A stretch of DNA of 64,000 bases from Candidatus Rubrivivax defluviihabitans (GCA_016709385.1 JADJMW010000001.1:186001-250000), one strand, 5' to 3'; shown: positions 9,129-21,339, counted from the first letter of the stretch. Translations and numbers: made by a program. Notes: a model not told the origin generated them from the sequence alone.

Positions 9129-9835
9129 GGCGGCGTTTTCTTGCCGCGTCGGGTCGGCAGCGGTCCCGGCGCGACCGGCTCGGCGCGCACCTCCAGGCCG
9201 CGCAGCACCAGATCCAGGTGCGTCTGCAGCATCGGCGCCGGATCGACGTCCATGCCGCCGTGTACCGGGCAGGCGCCGAAGGAATGCCGGTGCACGGCCA
9301 TGAAGATGAGCGGCGCGATCAGCATCAGCGCCACCTCGTGCGTGGGCATGGGGCGGAATTCGCCGCGGTCGATGCCGCGCTGCACGGTGCCGCTGAACAG
9401 GCGTTCGGCCGGCACGATGACCTCGTCGGAATAGAACTGCGCCAACTCGGGGAAGTTGCGCACCTCGGCCAGCACGATCTTGTGGATGCCGGCTGCCGGC
9501 GTGCTGCCCACGCGTTGCCACCAAGCGTGCATCAGCCGGCCCAGCAGCGCCGAACTGCTGCCCTCGAACTGCCCGGCCAGCGCCTCGCCCTCGGCGATCA
9601 GGCTGGACAGGTTGTGCCGCACCACGGCCTTGAAGAGGTCTTCCTTGCTCGGGTAGTACAGGTAAAGCGTGCCCTTGGAGACGCCGGCCCGCTGCGCCAC
9701 CTCTTCGGTGCGAGTGGCGGCGAAGCCCTTCTCGACGAAGAGCGTCAGCGCGGCTTCCAGCAGTTCGTGCGGGCGCGCTTGCTTGCGGCGCTGGCGCGGG
9801 CCGGCTTCGGCCGGGCGGGGCAGGGTGGGGGACAT
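9125..9835 (-). CDS. TetR/AcrR family transcriptional regulator
   Basis: 236-residue repressor. The N-terminal helix-turn-helix reads ALTLFVEKGFAATRTEEVAQ then RAGVSKGTLYLYYPSKEDLF, about residues 28-67, the classic TetR signature. The remaining helical domain would bind an inducing drug. It is the first gene of the minus-strand efflux operon and overlaps the adaptor gene by 4 bp. A symmetric ACTGAC-CA-GTCAGT site lies 9 bp upstream of the start codon, fitting autorepression together with the pump genes. Having the repressor as the first cistron of the pump operon is less common than a divergent arrangement. Confidence 0.92.
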   Translation of the reverse strand: MSPTLPRPAEAGPRQRRKQARPHELLEAALTLFVEKGFAATRTEEVAQRAGVSKGTLYLYYPSKEDLFKAVVRHNLSSLIAEGEALAGQFEGSSSALLGRLMHAWWQRVGSTPAAGIHKIVLAEVRNFPELAQFYSDEVIVPAERLFSGTVQRGIDRGEFRPMPTHEVALMLIAPLIFMAVHRHSFGACPVHGGMDVDPAPMLQTHLDLVLRGLEVRAEPVAPGPLPTRRGKKTPP

Positions 9836-9844
9836 TGCTTAATG

Positions 9845-9858
9845 ACTGACCAGTCAGT
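9845..9858. promoter_or_regulatory. TetR-type operator upstream of the efflux operon
   Basis: ACTGAC-CA-GTCAGT is a perfect 6-2-6 inverted repeat. It lies in the 142-bp gap between tetR and uppP, close to the tetR start. The same half-site is typical of operators of TetR regulators controlling RND pumps, so it is probably bound by the product of the adjacent gene. Confidence 0.7.
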
Positions 9859-9977
9859 AATGCTATGCCAGGCCGCGATGCCGGTCAACCGAAGGGCCGT
9901 CTGCCCAATTGCGCACGGTTGGCGGCCCCCCGGCACGCTTAACATGCGCCGCTTTGCCCTGACCCGGAGCCCGCCCC

Positions 9978-10835
9978 TTGGACCCTATCCTGCTGCTCAA
10001 GGCCGCCATCATGGGCGTGGTGGAGGGGCTGACCGAGTTCCTGCCGATCTCGTCCACCGGGCACCTGGTCCTGGCCGCCTCGCTGCTGGACTTCACCGGC
10101 CCCGTGGTCAAGGTGTTCGACATCGCCATCCAGACCGGCGCCATGTTCGCCGTGGTCTGGCAGTACCGCGAACGGCTCGGCCGCACCGTCACCGGCATCC
10201 GCAGCGACCCCGTGGCGCAGCGTTTTGCGCGCAACGTGCTGGTCGCCTTCGCACCGGCGGTGGTGTTCGGCCTGGCGCTGGGCTCGGCGATCAAGGCGCA
10301 CCTGTTCAACCCGGTGGCGGTGGCGGTGGCGCTGGTGGTGGGCGGCATCGTCATCCTGTGGGTGGAGCGCCGGCACCGTCGCGCCTATGGCGAACGCGAC
10401 ATGGAAGGCCGGCGCACGGCGCGCGTGGAGACCGTGGACGAGATGACGGCCAGGGACGCGCTGCTCGTTGGCCTGCTGCAGTGCCTGGCGCTGATTCCCG
10501 GCACCAGCCGCTCGGGCGCCACCATCATCGGCGCCATGGTGCTGGGTTTCTCGCGCAAGTGCGCCACCGAATTCAGCTTCTACCTCGGCATTCCCACGCT
10601 CATGGGCGCGGGCGCCTATTCGGTTTGGAAGGAGCGCGCGGCGCTGCAGTGGGCCGACGCGCCGCTGTTCGCGGTCGGCTTGGCGCTGTCGTTCGTGAGC
10701 GCGCTGCTGTGCATCCGCTGGCTGATCCGCTTCGTGTCCACGCACGACTTCACGGTCTTTGCCTGGTACCGCATCGTCTTCGGCGGCGTCGTGCTGCTCA
10801 CGGCGTACACGGGCTGGGTGGACTGGAAGCACTGA
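9978..10835 (+). CDS. uppP: Undecaprenyl-diphosphate phosphatase
   Basis: Integral membrane enzyme (BacA family) that dephosphorylates undecaprenyl pyrophosphate, recycling the lipid carrier for peptidoglycan and other polymers; it also gives bacitracin tolerance. The 285 residues contain both conserved motifs: EGLTEFLPISSTGHL near residues 17-31 and PGTSRSGATI near residue 175. Six to eight hydrophobic helices are evident. Translation begins with TTG at 9978, giving the family-typical MDPILLLKAAIMG. The gene is divergent from tetR and convergent with trmB. Its last 38 bp overlap the 3' end of trmB on the other strand. Confidence 0.95.
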   Translation: MDPILLLKAAIMGVVEGLTEFLPISSTGHLVLAASLLDFTGPVVKVFDIAIQTGAMFAVVWQYRERLGRTVTGIRSDPVAQRFARNVLVAFAPAVVFGLALGSAIKAHLFNPVAVAVALVVGGIVILWVERRHRRAYGERDMEGRRTARVETVDEMTARDALLVGLLQCLALIPGTSRSGATIIGAMVLGFSRKCATEFSFYLGIPTLMGAGAYSVWKERAALQWADAPLFAVGLALSFVSALLCIRWLIRFVSTHDFTVFAWYRIVFGGVVLLTAYTGWVDWKH

Positions 10836-11526
10836 AGACCAGGTCCCACACGCCGTGGCCGAGCTTCAGGCCACGCGCCTCGAATTTGGTCAGCGGCCGC
10901 CAGGCCGGGCGCGGCACGTAGCCGGCGGCAGGGTCGGTATTGACCATCCCGGGTTCGGCGGCCAGCACTTCCAGCATCTGCTCGGCATAAGGCTGCCAGT
11001 CGGTGGCGCAGTGCAGGTAGCCGCCGGGCGCCAGACGCGTGGCCAGCAAGGCCACGAAACCCGGCTGCAGCAGCCGGCGCTTGTGGTGCTTCTTCTTGTG
11101 CCATGGATCGGGAAACCAGATGTGCAGGCCGGCCAGCGATTGCGGCGGGATCATCTGCTCCAGCACCGGCACGGCGTCGTGCTGGATCAACCGCAGATTG
11201 CTCAGACCTTGTTCGCCGATGCGCTTGAGCAGCGCCCCCACGCCGGGCGCATGGACCTCGATGCCGATGAAGTCGGTGCCGGGCATCGCGGCCGCCACCT
11301 GCGCCGTGGCGTCGCCCATGCCGAAGCCGATTTCCAGCACACGCGGGGCCTGGCGGCCGAAGGCGGCGTCCAGGTCCAGTGGCTGCGGCGTGAACGGCAG
11401 CAGGAAGCGCGGCCCCAGTTCCTTCAGCGCCCGTTGCTGGCCGGGCCCCATGCGGCCGGCGCGCAGCACGAAACTGCGCACGGCGGCGCGGCGGTCGGGG
11501 TCGCGGTCGGATCCTGGCAGGCTCAT
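10798..11526 (-). CDS. trmB: tRNA (guanine-N7)-methyltransferase
   Basis: Methylates G46 in the variable loop of tRNA using SAM. The 242-residue product has motif I VLEIGFGMGDAT and the TrmB signature WFPDPWHKKKHHKRRL. The C-terminal TKFEARGLKLGHGVWDL is also diagnostic. The chosen ATG at 11526 gives MSLPGSDRDPDRR followed by the conserved RSFVLRAGRM. The frame stays open further upstream but shows no family similarity there. The 3' end overlaps that of uppP by 38 bp in convergent orientation. Confidence 0.94.
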   Translation of the reverse strand: MSLPGSDRDPDRRAAVRSFVLRAGRMGPGQQRALKELGPRFLLPFTPQPLDLDAAFGRQAPRVLEIGFGMGDATAQVAAAMPGTDFIGIEVHAPGVGALLKRIGEQGLSNLRLIQHDAVPVLEQMIPPQSLAGLHIWFPDPWHKKKHHKRRLLQPGFVALLATRLAPGGYLHCATDWQPYAEQMLEVLAAEPGMVNTDPAAGYVPRPAWRPLTKFEARGLKLGHGVWDLVFSASSPPSPCTP

Positions 11527-11687
11527 CGGGCGACGATTGTGCCCGGCCAGGCTTGGTAGCCTGGGCGGCCTGGCGTCGGCGATGACGAACCAGCGGCCCT
11601 CACCGACACCCTTACCGGCCGGCTGCTGCGTTGCGGCGCGCGCGCGACGACAATGCGCTCTCATCGCACACTTCCGACCGGACCACC

Positions 11688-12428
11688 ATGAACGCACCGC
11701 GCCATTTCGTTCTGTCCTGGCTGGGGCTGATCTGGCTGACGGCCGGCGCCGCGCCACCCGATGCGGGTGCGCCCTGCCAGCCGCGTCATCTCGGCTTCGA
11801 CCAGAAGGAAGCCGGCTGGGTGCACCAGCCGCTGTCCAAGTTGAAGCGCGACACGGCCTACACGCTGGTGCAGGACGGTGGCCGCACCGGCGTGCTGCGC
11901 GCCAGCGCAGACCGCTCGGCTTCGCTCTACGTGGCGCCGATCAAGCCCGCGCTGAAGACACCCGTGACGCTGAGCTGGGACTGGAAGACCGACGCGCTGG
12001 TGGCTGGCGCCGACAACCGCCAGAAGGACCGCGAAGACGCGCCGCTGCGGGTGGTGGTGGCCTTCGACGGCGACGTGGCCGCGCTGCCCGAAGAGGAACA
12101 GAAGCGTTTCAGCCGGGCGAAGAACCTGGCCGGCCGAGAGGTGCCCTATGCCGTGCTGATGTATATCTGGACCGACCAGGTGCCGGTGGGCACCGTCATT
12201 CCCTCGGCACACACGAGCCAGGTCAAGATGCTGGCCGTGGCCTCCGGCAAGTCGGGCCTGGGCGCGTGGCAGACCGTGCAGCGCAACGTGGCCGAGGACT
12301 ACCGGCGTGCCTATGGCGCCGAGCCGGGCCCGGTGGTGGGTGTCGCGGTGATGACCGACACCGACAACACCGGCACCCAGGCCGTGGGCCACTACGCCGG
12401 CTTGCGCATCACCTGCCCGGGCCAGTGA
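11688..12428 (+). CDS. DUF3047 family exported protein
   Basis: 246-residue protein of the DUF3047 family, function unknown. An N-terminal signal peptide is visible (FVLSWLGLIWLTAGAA), so it is probably periplasmic. The body contains the family features SWDWKTD, RVVVAFDGD and YIWTD, then a C-terminal VGVAVMTDTDNTG and AGLRITC. The start ATG at 11688 sits directly before the signal peptide; an in-frame upstream start at 11631 would bury it. The stop overlaps the GTG start of the phospholipase D gene (GTGA), so the two exported proteins are translationally coupled and may work on the same envelope process. Confidence 0.82.
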   Translation: MNAPRHFVLSWLGLIWLTAGAAPPDAGAPCQPRHLGFDQKEAGWVHQPLSKLKRDTAYTLVQDGGRTGVLRASADRSASLYVAPIKPALKTPVTLSWDWKTDALVAGADNRQKDREDAPLRVVVAFDGDVAALPEEEQKRFSRAKNLAGREVPYAVLMYIWTDQVPVGTVIPSAHTSQVKMLAVASGKSGLGAWQTVQRNVAEDYRRAYGAEPGPVVGVAVMTDTDNTGTQAVGHYAGLRITCPGQ

Positions 12429-13978
12429 GCGTGTGGCGTTGGGTCGTTCTGGTGGTCACGATGCTGATCACAGGCTGTGCCAGCCTGCCGGAGCAGTACG
12501 AACGCAGCGACTCGTTTGCGCTGCAGGACACCGCCTCGACCGCGCTCGGCCAGGCGGGCCGCGAGCCGCTGCAGGACCACCCGGGCCAGAGCGCCTTCCG
12601 CCCGCTGCCCGGCGGGGTGGACGCGCTGGTGGCGCGGATGGTGCTGGCCGAAGCTGCCGAGCGATCGCTGGACGTGCAGTACTACATCTGGCACGACGAC
12701 CTGACCGGCCGCCTGTTCGCCCATGCCTTGCTGCGTGCCGCCGACCGCGGCGTGCGTGTACGAATCCTCGTCGACGACGTAGGCACCAAGGCCAACGATG
12801 AGGTGCTGCTGAGCCTGGATGCGCACCCGCAGATCGAAGTCCGCCTGTTCAACCCGGTGGCTTCGCGCACCTTCCGCGGCCTGGGCATGCTGAGCGACTT
12901 CTCGCGCACCAACCGGCGCATGCACAACAAGTCCTTCGTGGCCGACAACCAGCGTGCGGTGCTGGGCGGGCGCAATATCGGTGACGAATATTTCGAGGCC
13001 CACGGCGAGGTGGCCTTCGGCGACCTGGACGTGCTGACGCTGGGCCCGGTGGTGGCCGAGGTGTCCGAGGCCTTCGACCTGTTCTGGAATGCGCCGATGT
13101 CCATCCCCATCGGTGCGCTGACCGGCCGCCTGGGCCAGGCGGCGAGCCTGGACGTGCTGCGCGAACAGCTGGCCGCCTTCGCCGAAGCGCAGGCCGACAG
13201 TGCCTATGCACGCCAGGCCCGGTCCACCGCGGCGCGGGGCCTGGCGACCGGAACGGACGGCATGTTCTGGGGCCGCGGGCATGTGGTGGTCGACGACCCC
13301 GCCAAGGTCACGCGGCCGCCCGAGGACACCGAGGGCCACCTGTTGCCGCAGCTGGCCCGCATCGGCGTGCAGTTGCGCAGTGAGTTGCTGATCGTCTCGC
13401 CTTATTTCGTTCCAGGCGACGCGGGCGTGGCCGCGTTGACCGCACTGGTGCAAAAAGGTGTGCGCGTCACCGTGCTGACCAATTCGCTGGCGGCCACCGA
13501 CGTGGGCGCGGTGCACGCGGGCTACAAGAAATACCGCGAACCTTTGCTCGAGGGGGGTGTCCGGCTGTATGAGCTCAGGCCCAACGCCATCGACTACGGG
13601 CGCGCCAAGGACGGCAAGCGGCAGATCAGCGGTTCACGGGCTTCTCTTCATGCCAAGACCTTCATGTTCGACCGCAGAGCCGTCTTCATCGGCTCGCTCA
13701 ATCTCGATCCGCGGTCGGCGCAGCTGAATACCGAGATTGGCGTCGTCGGCGAGAGCGAGGCCATGGCCGGCGCGCTGGCCAGTGGCATCCTGGGTGCGCT
13801 GGACCAGGTCGCCTGGCGCGTGGAGCGCGTCGTCGGCCCGGATGGATCGGCGCGCCTGGTGTGGAACGAGACCACGGCCGAGGGAACTCGACAGTGGACC
13901 GACGAGCCCGAGGTCAGCGGCTGGCGGAAATTCGGCGTCTGGTTCCTGGGGCTGCTGCCGATAGAGTCGCAGCTGTAG
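12425..13978 (+). CDS. Phospholipase D family lipoprotein (cardiolipin-synthase-like)
   Basis: 517-residue protein with two HKD active-site motifs. They are HNKSFVADNQRAVLGGRN (His167) and HAKTFMFDRRAVFIGSLN (His409), arranged as in cardiolipin synthases and PLD-family transphosphatidylases. The N-terminus VWRWVVLVVTMLITGC ends in an LITG-C lipobox, so it is a predicted lipoprotein. The chosen GTG at 12425 overlaps the stop of the DUF3047 gene by 4 bp; a second GTG at 12431 is also possible. Such lipidated PLD proteins are common in betaproteobacteria, but their substrate is uncertain. Confidence 0.87.
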   Translation: MSVWRWVVLVVTMLITGCASLPEQYERSDSFALQDTASTALGQAGREPLQDHPGQSAFRPLPGGVDALVARMVLAEAAERSLDVQYYIWHDDLTGRLFAHALLRAADRGVRVRILVDDVGTKANDEVLLSLDAHPQIEVRLFNPVASRTFRGLGMLSDFSRTNRRMHNKSFVADNQRAVLGGRNIGDEYFEAHGEVAFGDLDVLTLGPVVAEVSEAFDLFWNAPMSIPIGALTGRLGQAASLDVLREQLAAFAEAQADSAYARQARSTAARGLATGTDGMFWGRGHVVVDDPAKVTRPPEDTEGHLLPQLARIGVQLRSELLIVSPYFVPGDAGVAALTALVQKGVRVTVLTNSLAATDVGAVHAGYKKYREPLLEGGVRLYELRPNAIDYGRAKDGKRQISGSRASLHAKTFMFDRRAVFIGSLNLDPRSAQLNTEIGVVGESEAMAGALASGILGALDQVAWRVERVVGPDGSARLVWNETTAEGTRQWTDEPEVSGWRKFGVWFLGLLPIESQL

Positions 13979-14039
13979 CCGGCGCGAAGGCAGGCTGCGC
14001 AGGCCCGGTGCGCGCCTCCGTCGGGCAGCGCGCCGAGGC

Positions 14040-14045
14040 TAGAAT
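14040..14045 (+). promoter_or_regulatory. Probable -10 element of the tRNA-Gly gene
   Basis: TAGAAT ends 11 bp before the tRNA 5' end. No good -35 is visible at 16-18 bp spacing, so this rests on position and a match of 5/6 to the consensus. Confidence 0.4.
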
Positions 14046-14056
14046 CCGGCTCCGAC

Positions 14057-14130
14057 GCGGGTGTAGTTCAATGGCAGAACGGCAGCTTCCCAAGCTTCAT
14101 ACGAGGGTTCGATTCCCTTCACCCGCTCCA
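14057..14130 (+). tRNA. tRNA-Gly (anticodon CCC)
   Basis: A full cloverleaf of 74 nt with encoded CCA. The acceptor stem is GCGGGTG/CACCCGC, the D arm is GTTC/GAAC, the anticodon loop is TTCCCAA, and the T arm is GAGGG-TTCGATT-CCCTT. The anticodon stem GCAGC/GCTTC has one C-T mismatch at the second pair; the other four pairs hold. Anticodon CCC reads GGG. Confidence 0.95.
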
Positions 14131-14307
14131 CTCCCAGGCAGCCCCTGCACCACAGCCCCCTCCCCCGATGCCAGGGTTCGGTGGCCTTCTCTCCCGGTCG
14201 TGCAGAGGGGCGTGTCTCCCTCTGCCGCGTGCCGCAGAGGTCCGGGGTGAGGGTCTTCGGCCGCCGCGCATGCGCTGGCTGAACGCCGCTGCCCATCCGG
14301 TCGTCTG

Positions 14308-15207
14308 ATGTCCTCGCACCCACTCGATCTGCTCGTCCTCGGCTCGGCTGATGCCATCGCGGCGGCGGCCGCGGCCAATGGCTGGACGGTGACGCAGGCC
14401 GAGACCGCGGCGAATGCCGCGTTATGCGACGCCGTGCTGCTGAGCGCGCCCACGCGGCAGGCGCTGGCCGAACTGCGCCAGCAGCCCGCACTGGCGCAAG
14501 CGGCCTTCGACAGCGCGGTGGTGGTGCTGGCCGGCGAGGCCGACGAAGAGATCGAGGCCGACCTCCTGCGCCTGGGCGTGGAGGCCATCGTGCCGCCCGG
14601 CGACGCCGCGGTCGTGCTGCGCGCGATTCGCCACGCCGTCGAACGCAAGCGGCTCGAACGCGCGACGCGCACCGCCTATGCCACCGACCTGGCCACCGGC
14701 CTGCCGCACCAGGCGCAACTGCTGGAGCACATGACGCAACTGCTGGCGCTGCGCGAACGCGAACCGGCGCCCATGGTGCTGATCGTGCTGCGCGTGGAAG
14801 GTTATGCCGGCGCGGCGGCGAAGCTGGGCAGCGAAGCGGCCAATATCCTGCGCCGCAAGGTGGCGGTGCGGCTGCGCAGCGCGCTGCGCGCCAGCGACGT
14901 GGTCGCCGCCATGGGGCCCGACGCCTTCGGCGTGCTGCTCGGCCATGTCGAGTCACCCGGCGACGGCGAGCGCGTGGCCGCCAAGCTGGTGCGTTCGCTG
15001 CAGCAGCCCTTCATGGTGGCCGGGCAGCCCTGCGCCGTGGCCGCCGCGGTGGGTCTTGCGCACACCCCGGAACACGGCAAGGACGCCGAGTCCTTGCTGC
15101 AGCGCGCCAGCGCGCAGGCCGGCTCGCTGGCGACGCTGGGGCGCGACGGCTTTGCCGCAAGCACCGAGCGCGGCCCGAGCCGCGCAGCCAACGACGACCC
15201 AGTTTGA
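14308..15207 (+). CDS. Degenerate GGDEF-domain protein with receiver-like N-terminus
   Basis: 299-residue protein. The first ~115 residues resemble a response-regulator fold (LDLLVLGSADAIAAAA, VVVLAGEADEE) but no convincing phospho-acceptor aspartate is seen. The rest follows the GGDEF layout: DLATGLPHQAQLLEHM in place of D-x-L-T-G-L-x-N, a hydrophobic VLIVLRVEGY strand, and MGPDAFGVLL where a cyclase would have GGDEF. The signature is therefore lost (GPDAF), and diguanylate cyclase activity is unlikely. It could serve as a c-di-GMP or GTP sensor or a scaffold. It stands alone, 177 bp after tRNA-Gly. Confidence 0.75.
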   Translation: MSSHPLDLLVLGSADAIAAAAAANGWTVTQAETAANAALCDAVLLSAPTRQALAELRQQPALAQAAFDSAVVVLAGEADEEIEADLLRLGVEAIVPPGDAAVVLRAIRHAVERKRLERATRTAYATDLATGLPHQAQLLEHMTQLLALREREPAPMVLIVLRVEGYAGAAAKLGSEAANILRRKVAVRLRSALRASDVVAAMGPDAFGVLLGHVESPGDGERVAAKLVRSLQQPFMVAGQPCAVAAAVGLAHTPEHGKDAESLLQRASAQAGSLATLGRDGFAASTERGPSRAANDDPV

Positions 15208-15334
15208 TCCCGGTCAGGCGCCGGGCCTGCGCCGATGCGCCCGGCCGGCCGGCGCGGCCGAGCATTGCGTTACGCTGCGAACCGTGCACGGCTGTCCGGC
15301 CGGCATCGTCCGTTCCGCCACAGGACCCCACATC

Positions 15335-16153
15335 ATGAACCCGTTTCGCCAACTGCTGCTCGCCCACGGCGCCAAGGCGCCCATCGGCACCTGGGTCTCG
15401 TCGGCCAGCCCCATCGTCGCCGAGGCCGTGGGTTGCGCCGGATTCGACTGGGGTGTGCTCGACATGGAGCATGCGCCGGTGGACCTGATGCAGTTGCTGC
15501 AGCTCTTGCAGGCGGTGGGCAATACGAAGATGGTGCCGGTGGTGCGCGTGCCCTGGAACGATGCCGTCACCGTGAAGCGCGTGCTCGACGTGGGCGCGCA
15601 GACGCTGCTGTTCCCCATGATCCAGAACGCCGACGAGGCGCGTCGGGCCGTGGCCGCCACGCGCTACCCACCCGAGGGCGTGCGCGGCATGGCGGGCGGC
15701 AGCCGGGCGGCGCGCTTCGGCACCGTGCGGGACTACCTGCGCACGGCCAACCAGACGATCGGCGTCGTGCTGCAGCTGGAAACGCCCGGCGCGTTGGCGC
15801 GGCTGGAAGAGATCGCCGCCGTGCCCGGCGTGGACGCGCTGTTCGTCGGCCCGGCCGACCTGTCGGCCAGCATGGGCCACCCCGGAGACCTGATGCACGC
15901 CGACGTGATCACCGCCATGGCCGACGCCGCCGAGCGTGCCCAGGCGGCGGGCAAGCCCATCGGCACCATCGGCGGTACACCGGAAGACGTGACGCGCTAC
16001 CGCGCTGCCGGCTACGACTTCCTGGCCGTCTCGTCCGACCTCGGCCTGCTCATGCGCGGTGCGCAGGCGGCCGTGCGCGCGCTGCGCAATGCCGGCGACC
16101 GCGCCCACGTGCACACGCTGGTCGAGGGCACCCGGACCGAAGGGGCGGGCTGA
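15335..16153 (+). CDS. HpcH/HpaI family class II aldolase
   Basis: 272-residue metal-dependent pyruvate aldolase of the 4-hydroxy-2-oxoheptanedioate / 2-keto-3-deoxy-L-rhamnonate group. Conserved elements are FDWGVLDMEHAPVD (catalytic His region), RVPWND (pyruvate-binding Arg), QLETPGAL (metal Glu) and FVGPADLSASMG (metal Asp). The ATG at 15335 gives the family start MNPFRQLLLAHG. It is convergent with gabD, 30 bp away. Aldolases of this family can release succinate semialdehyde or related aldehydes, which would suit the neighbouring dehydrogenase, but that link is inference. Confidence 0.88.
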   Translation: MNPFRQLLLAHGAKAPIGTWVSSASPIVAEAVGCAGFDWGVLDMEHAPVDLMQLLQLLQAVGNTKMVPVVRVPWNDAVTVKRVLDVGAQTLLFPMIQNADEARRAVAATRYPPEGVRGMAGGSRAARFGTVRDYLRTANQTIGVVLQLETPGALARLEEIAAVPGVDALFVGPADLSASMGHPGDLMHADVITAMADAAERAQAAGKPIGTIGGTPEDVTRYRAAGYDFLAVSSDLGLLMRGAQAAVRALRNAGDRAHVHTLVEGTRTEGAG

Positions 16154-16183
16154 CGCTTCTCACCGAAGCGGCGGGCGGGTGCC

Positions 16184-17662
16184 TCACTTCTGGATATCGC
16201 CCAGGCACAGGTATTTGATCTCCACGTAGTCGTCCATCCCCTGGTGCGCGCCTTCGCGGCCCAGACCCGACTGCTTGACGCCGCCGAAGGGCACCTCGGC
16301 GGTGGAGATGAGCCCGGTATTGATGCCCACCATGCCGTATTCCAGCGCCTCGCCGACGCGGAAGACGCGGCCGATATCGCGGCTGTAGAAATAGCTCGCC
16401 AGGCCGAATTCGGTCGCGTTGGCCAACTGCACGGCCTCGGCCTCGGTCTCGAAGCGGAACACCGGCGCCACCGGGCCGAAGGTTTCCTCGCGCGCGCACA
16501 GCATCTGGCTCGTCACGCCGGCCAGTACCGTGGGCGTGTAGAAGCGGTCGCCGATGCGGCTGCCGCCGATCACCACGCGTGCACCCTTGGCCACGGCGTC
16601 GGCGACATGGCTCTCGACCTTGGCGATGGCCGCGTCGTCGATCAGCGGGCCCTGGTTGACCCCGGCCTCGAAGCCGTTGCCGACCTGGATGCCGCCGGCC
16701 CTGGCCGCCAGCTTGGCCACGAAGGCGTCGTAGACGCCGGCCTGCACGTAGAAGCGGTTGGCGCAGACGCAGGTCTGGCCGGCGTTGCGGTATTTGCTGA
16801 CCATGGCGCCTTCCACCGCGGCGTCGACGTCGGCGTCGTCGAAGACGATGAAGGGCGCATTGCCGCCGAGTTCGAGGCTGACCTTCTTCACCGTCGGAGC
16901 GCATTGCCGCGCCAGGATGCGGCCGACCTCGGTGCTGCCGGTGAAGGACAGGTGGCGCACCACGTCGCTGGCGCACAGCACGCCGCCGATGGCGATGGAA
17001 CTTTCGCTGTCGGCCGAGAGCACGTTCAGCACGCCGGCCGGCATGCCCGCGCGCTGCGCCAGTTCGGCCGCGGCCAGCGCCGACAGCGGCGTCTGCTCGG
17101 CCGGCTTGATGACCACCGGGCAGCCGGCCGCCAGCGCCGGTGCCACCTTGCGCGTGATCATCGCGATCGGGAAGTTCCACGGCGTGATCGCCGCGCAGAC
17201 GCCGATCGGCTGCTTGATGACGAGGTAGCGCTTGTTGGCGTCGGTGGTGGGGATGGTCTCGCCGTAGACGCGCTTGGCCTCTTCGGCGAACCACTCCACG
17301 AAGCTGGCGCCGTAGACCACTTCGCCGCGCGCCTCGGCCAGCGGCTTGCCCTGCTCGGCGGTCATGATGCGCGCCAGGTCGTCGGCATGCTGGTGCAGCA
17401 GCTGGAACCACTTCATCAGGATCGCGGCGCGCTCCTTCGCCGTCTTCGCGCGCCAGGCCGGCCAGGCCTGGTTGGCGGCGTCGATCGCGGCCTCGGCGTC
17501 GGCCGGACCCAGGTTGGCCACCTGCGCCAGTTCCTGGCCGGTGGCCGGGTCGTGTACGGCGAAGCGGGCCCTGCCCGGCACCCAAGCACCGTCGATCAGG
17601 CCGTCGGTCTTGAGCAGGCCGGGGTCGGCCAGCGTCGATAGAGGGGAGGACTTCATATCCAT
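16184..17662 (-). CDS. gabD: Succinate-semialdehyde dehydrogenase, NAD(P)+
   Basis: Aldehyde dehydrogenase of 492 residues that oxidises succinate semialdehyde to succinate, the last step of GABA catabolism. The catalytic cysteine is Cys298 in NAGQTCVCANRF, with the paired second Cys typical of GabD. The general-base Glu is in LELGGNAPFIVFDDADVD, and the coenzyme loop is FTGSTEVGR. The start gives MDMKSS; the second Met is an alternative. The promoter region is shared with the divergent alaS (130 bp). No gabT lies nearby. Confidence 0.92.
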   Translation of the reverse strand: MDMKSSPLSTLADPGLLKTDGLIDGAWVPGRARFAVHDPATGQELAQVANLGPADAEAAIDAANQAWPAWRAKTAKERAAILMKWFQLLHQHADDLARIMTAEQGKPLAEARGEVVYGASFVEWFAEEAKRVYGETIPTTDANKRYLVIKQPIGVCAAITPWNFPIAMITRKVAPALAAGCPVVIKPAEQTPLSALAAAELAQRAGMPAGVLNVLSADSESSIAIGGVLCASDVVRHLSFTGSTEVGRILARQCAPTVKKVSLELGGNAPFIVFDDADVDAAVEGAMVSKYRNAGQTCVCANRFYVQAGVYDAFVAKLAARAGGIQVGNGFEAGVNQGPLIDDAAIAKVESHVADAVAKGARVVIGGSRIGDRFYTPTVLAGVTSQMLCAREETFGPVAPVFRFETEAEAVQLANATEFGLASYFYSRDIGRVFRVGEALEYGMVGINTGLISTAEVPFGGVKQSGLGREGAHQGMDDYVEIKYLCLGDIQK

Positions 17663-17719
17663 GGTGGGCTCCGCAGCAGGTCGAGCTGCGCATCATAGGC
17701 CGCGCTACTGTCCCCTACC

Positions 17720-17725
17720 TATAAT
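17720..17725 (+). promoter_or_regulatory. Probable -10 element for alaS
   Basis: A perfect TATAAT lies 67 bp upstream of the alaS start in the gabD-alaS divergent region. The surrounding stretch is AT-rich for this genome. No clear -35 is seen at standard spacing. The untranslated leader would be about 60 nt. Confidence 0.5.
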
Positions 17726-17792
17726 CAAAGGTTCTTAAAAATCAAGCACTTGGAATCAGCCGAGTCCGCTTGTACGCACCGAAAGCCACGGC

Positions 17793-20468
<2,676 letters not shown>

Positions 20469-20484
20469 ACCCGGGCGGCGCGCC

Positions 20485-21276
<792 letters not shown>

Positions 21277-21325
21277 CGCCGCCGCCGTGCACGCGCATCG
21301 GAAGCCGGGCCCGGCGTCTGCCTGC

Positions 21326-21331
21326 TAGAGT
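21326..21331 (+). promoter_or_regulatory. Probable -10 element of coaBC, leaderless layout
   Basis: TAGAGT stands exactly 8 bp before the coaBC ATG, and no Shine-Dalgarno sequence is present. Transcription would start at or just before the start codon. parE has the same hexamer type and the same spacing. Confidence 0.4.
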
Positions 21332-21339
21332 CCGCCGCC

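Noticed and set aside
10798..10835. 38-bp convergent overlap of uppP and trmB as a possible antisense regulatory site.
   Set aside because: Convergent 3' overlaps of this size are common in compact genomes and nothing else suggests regulation.
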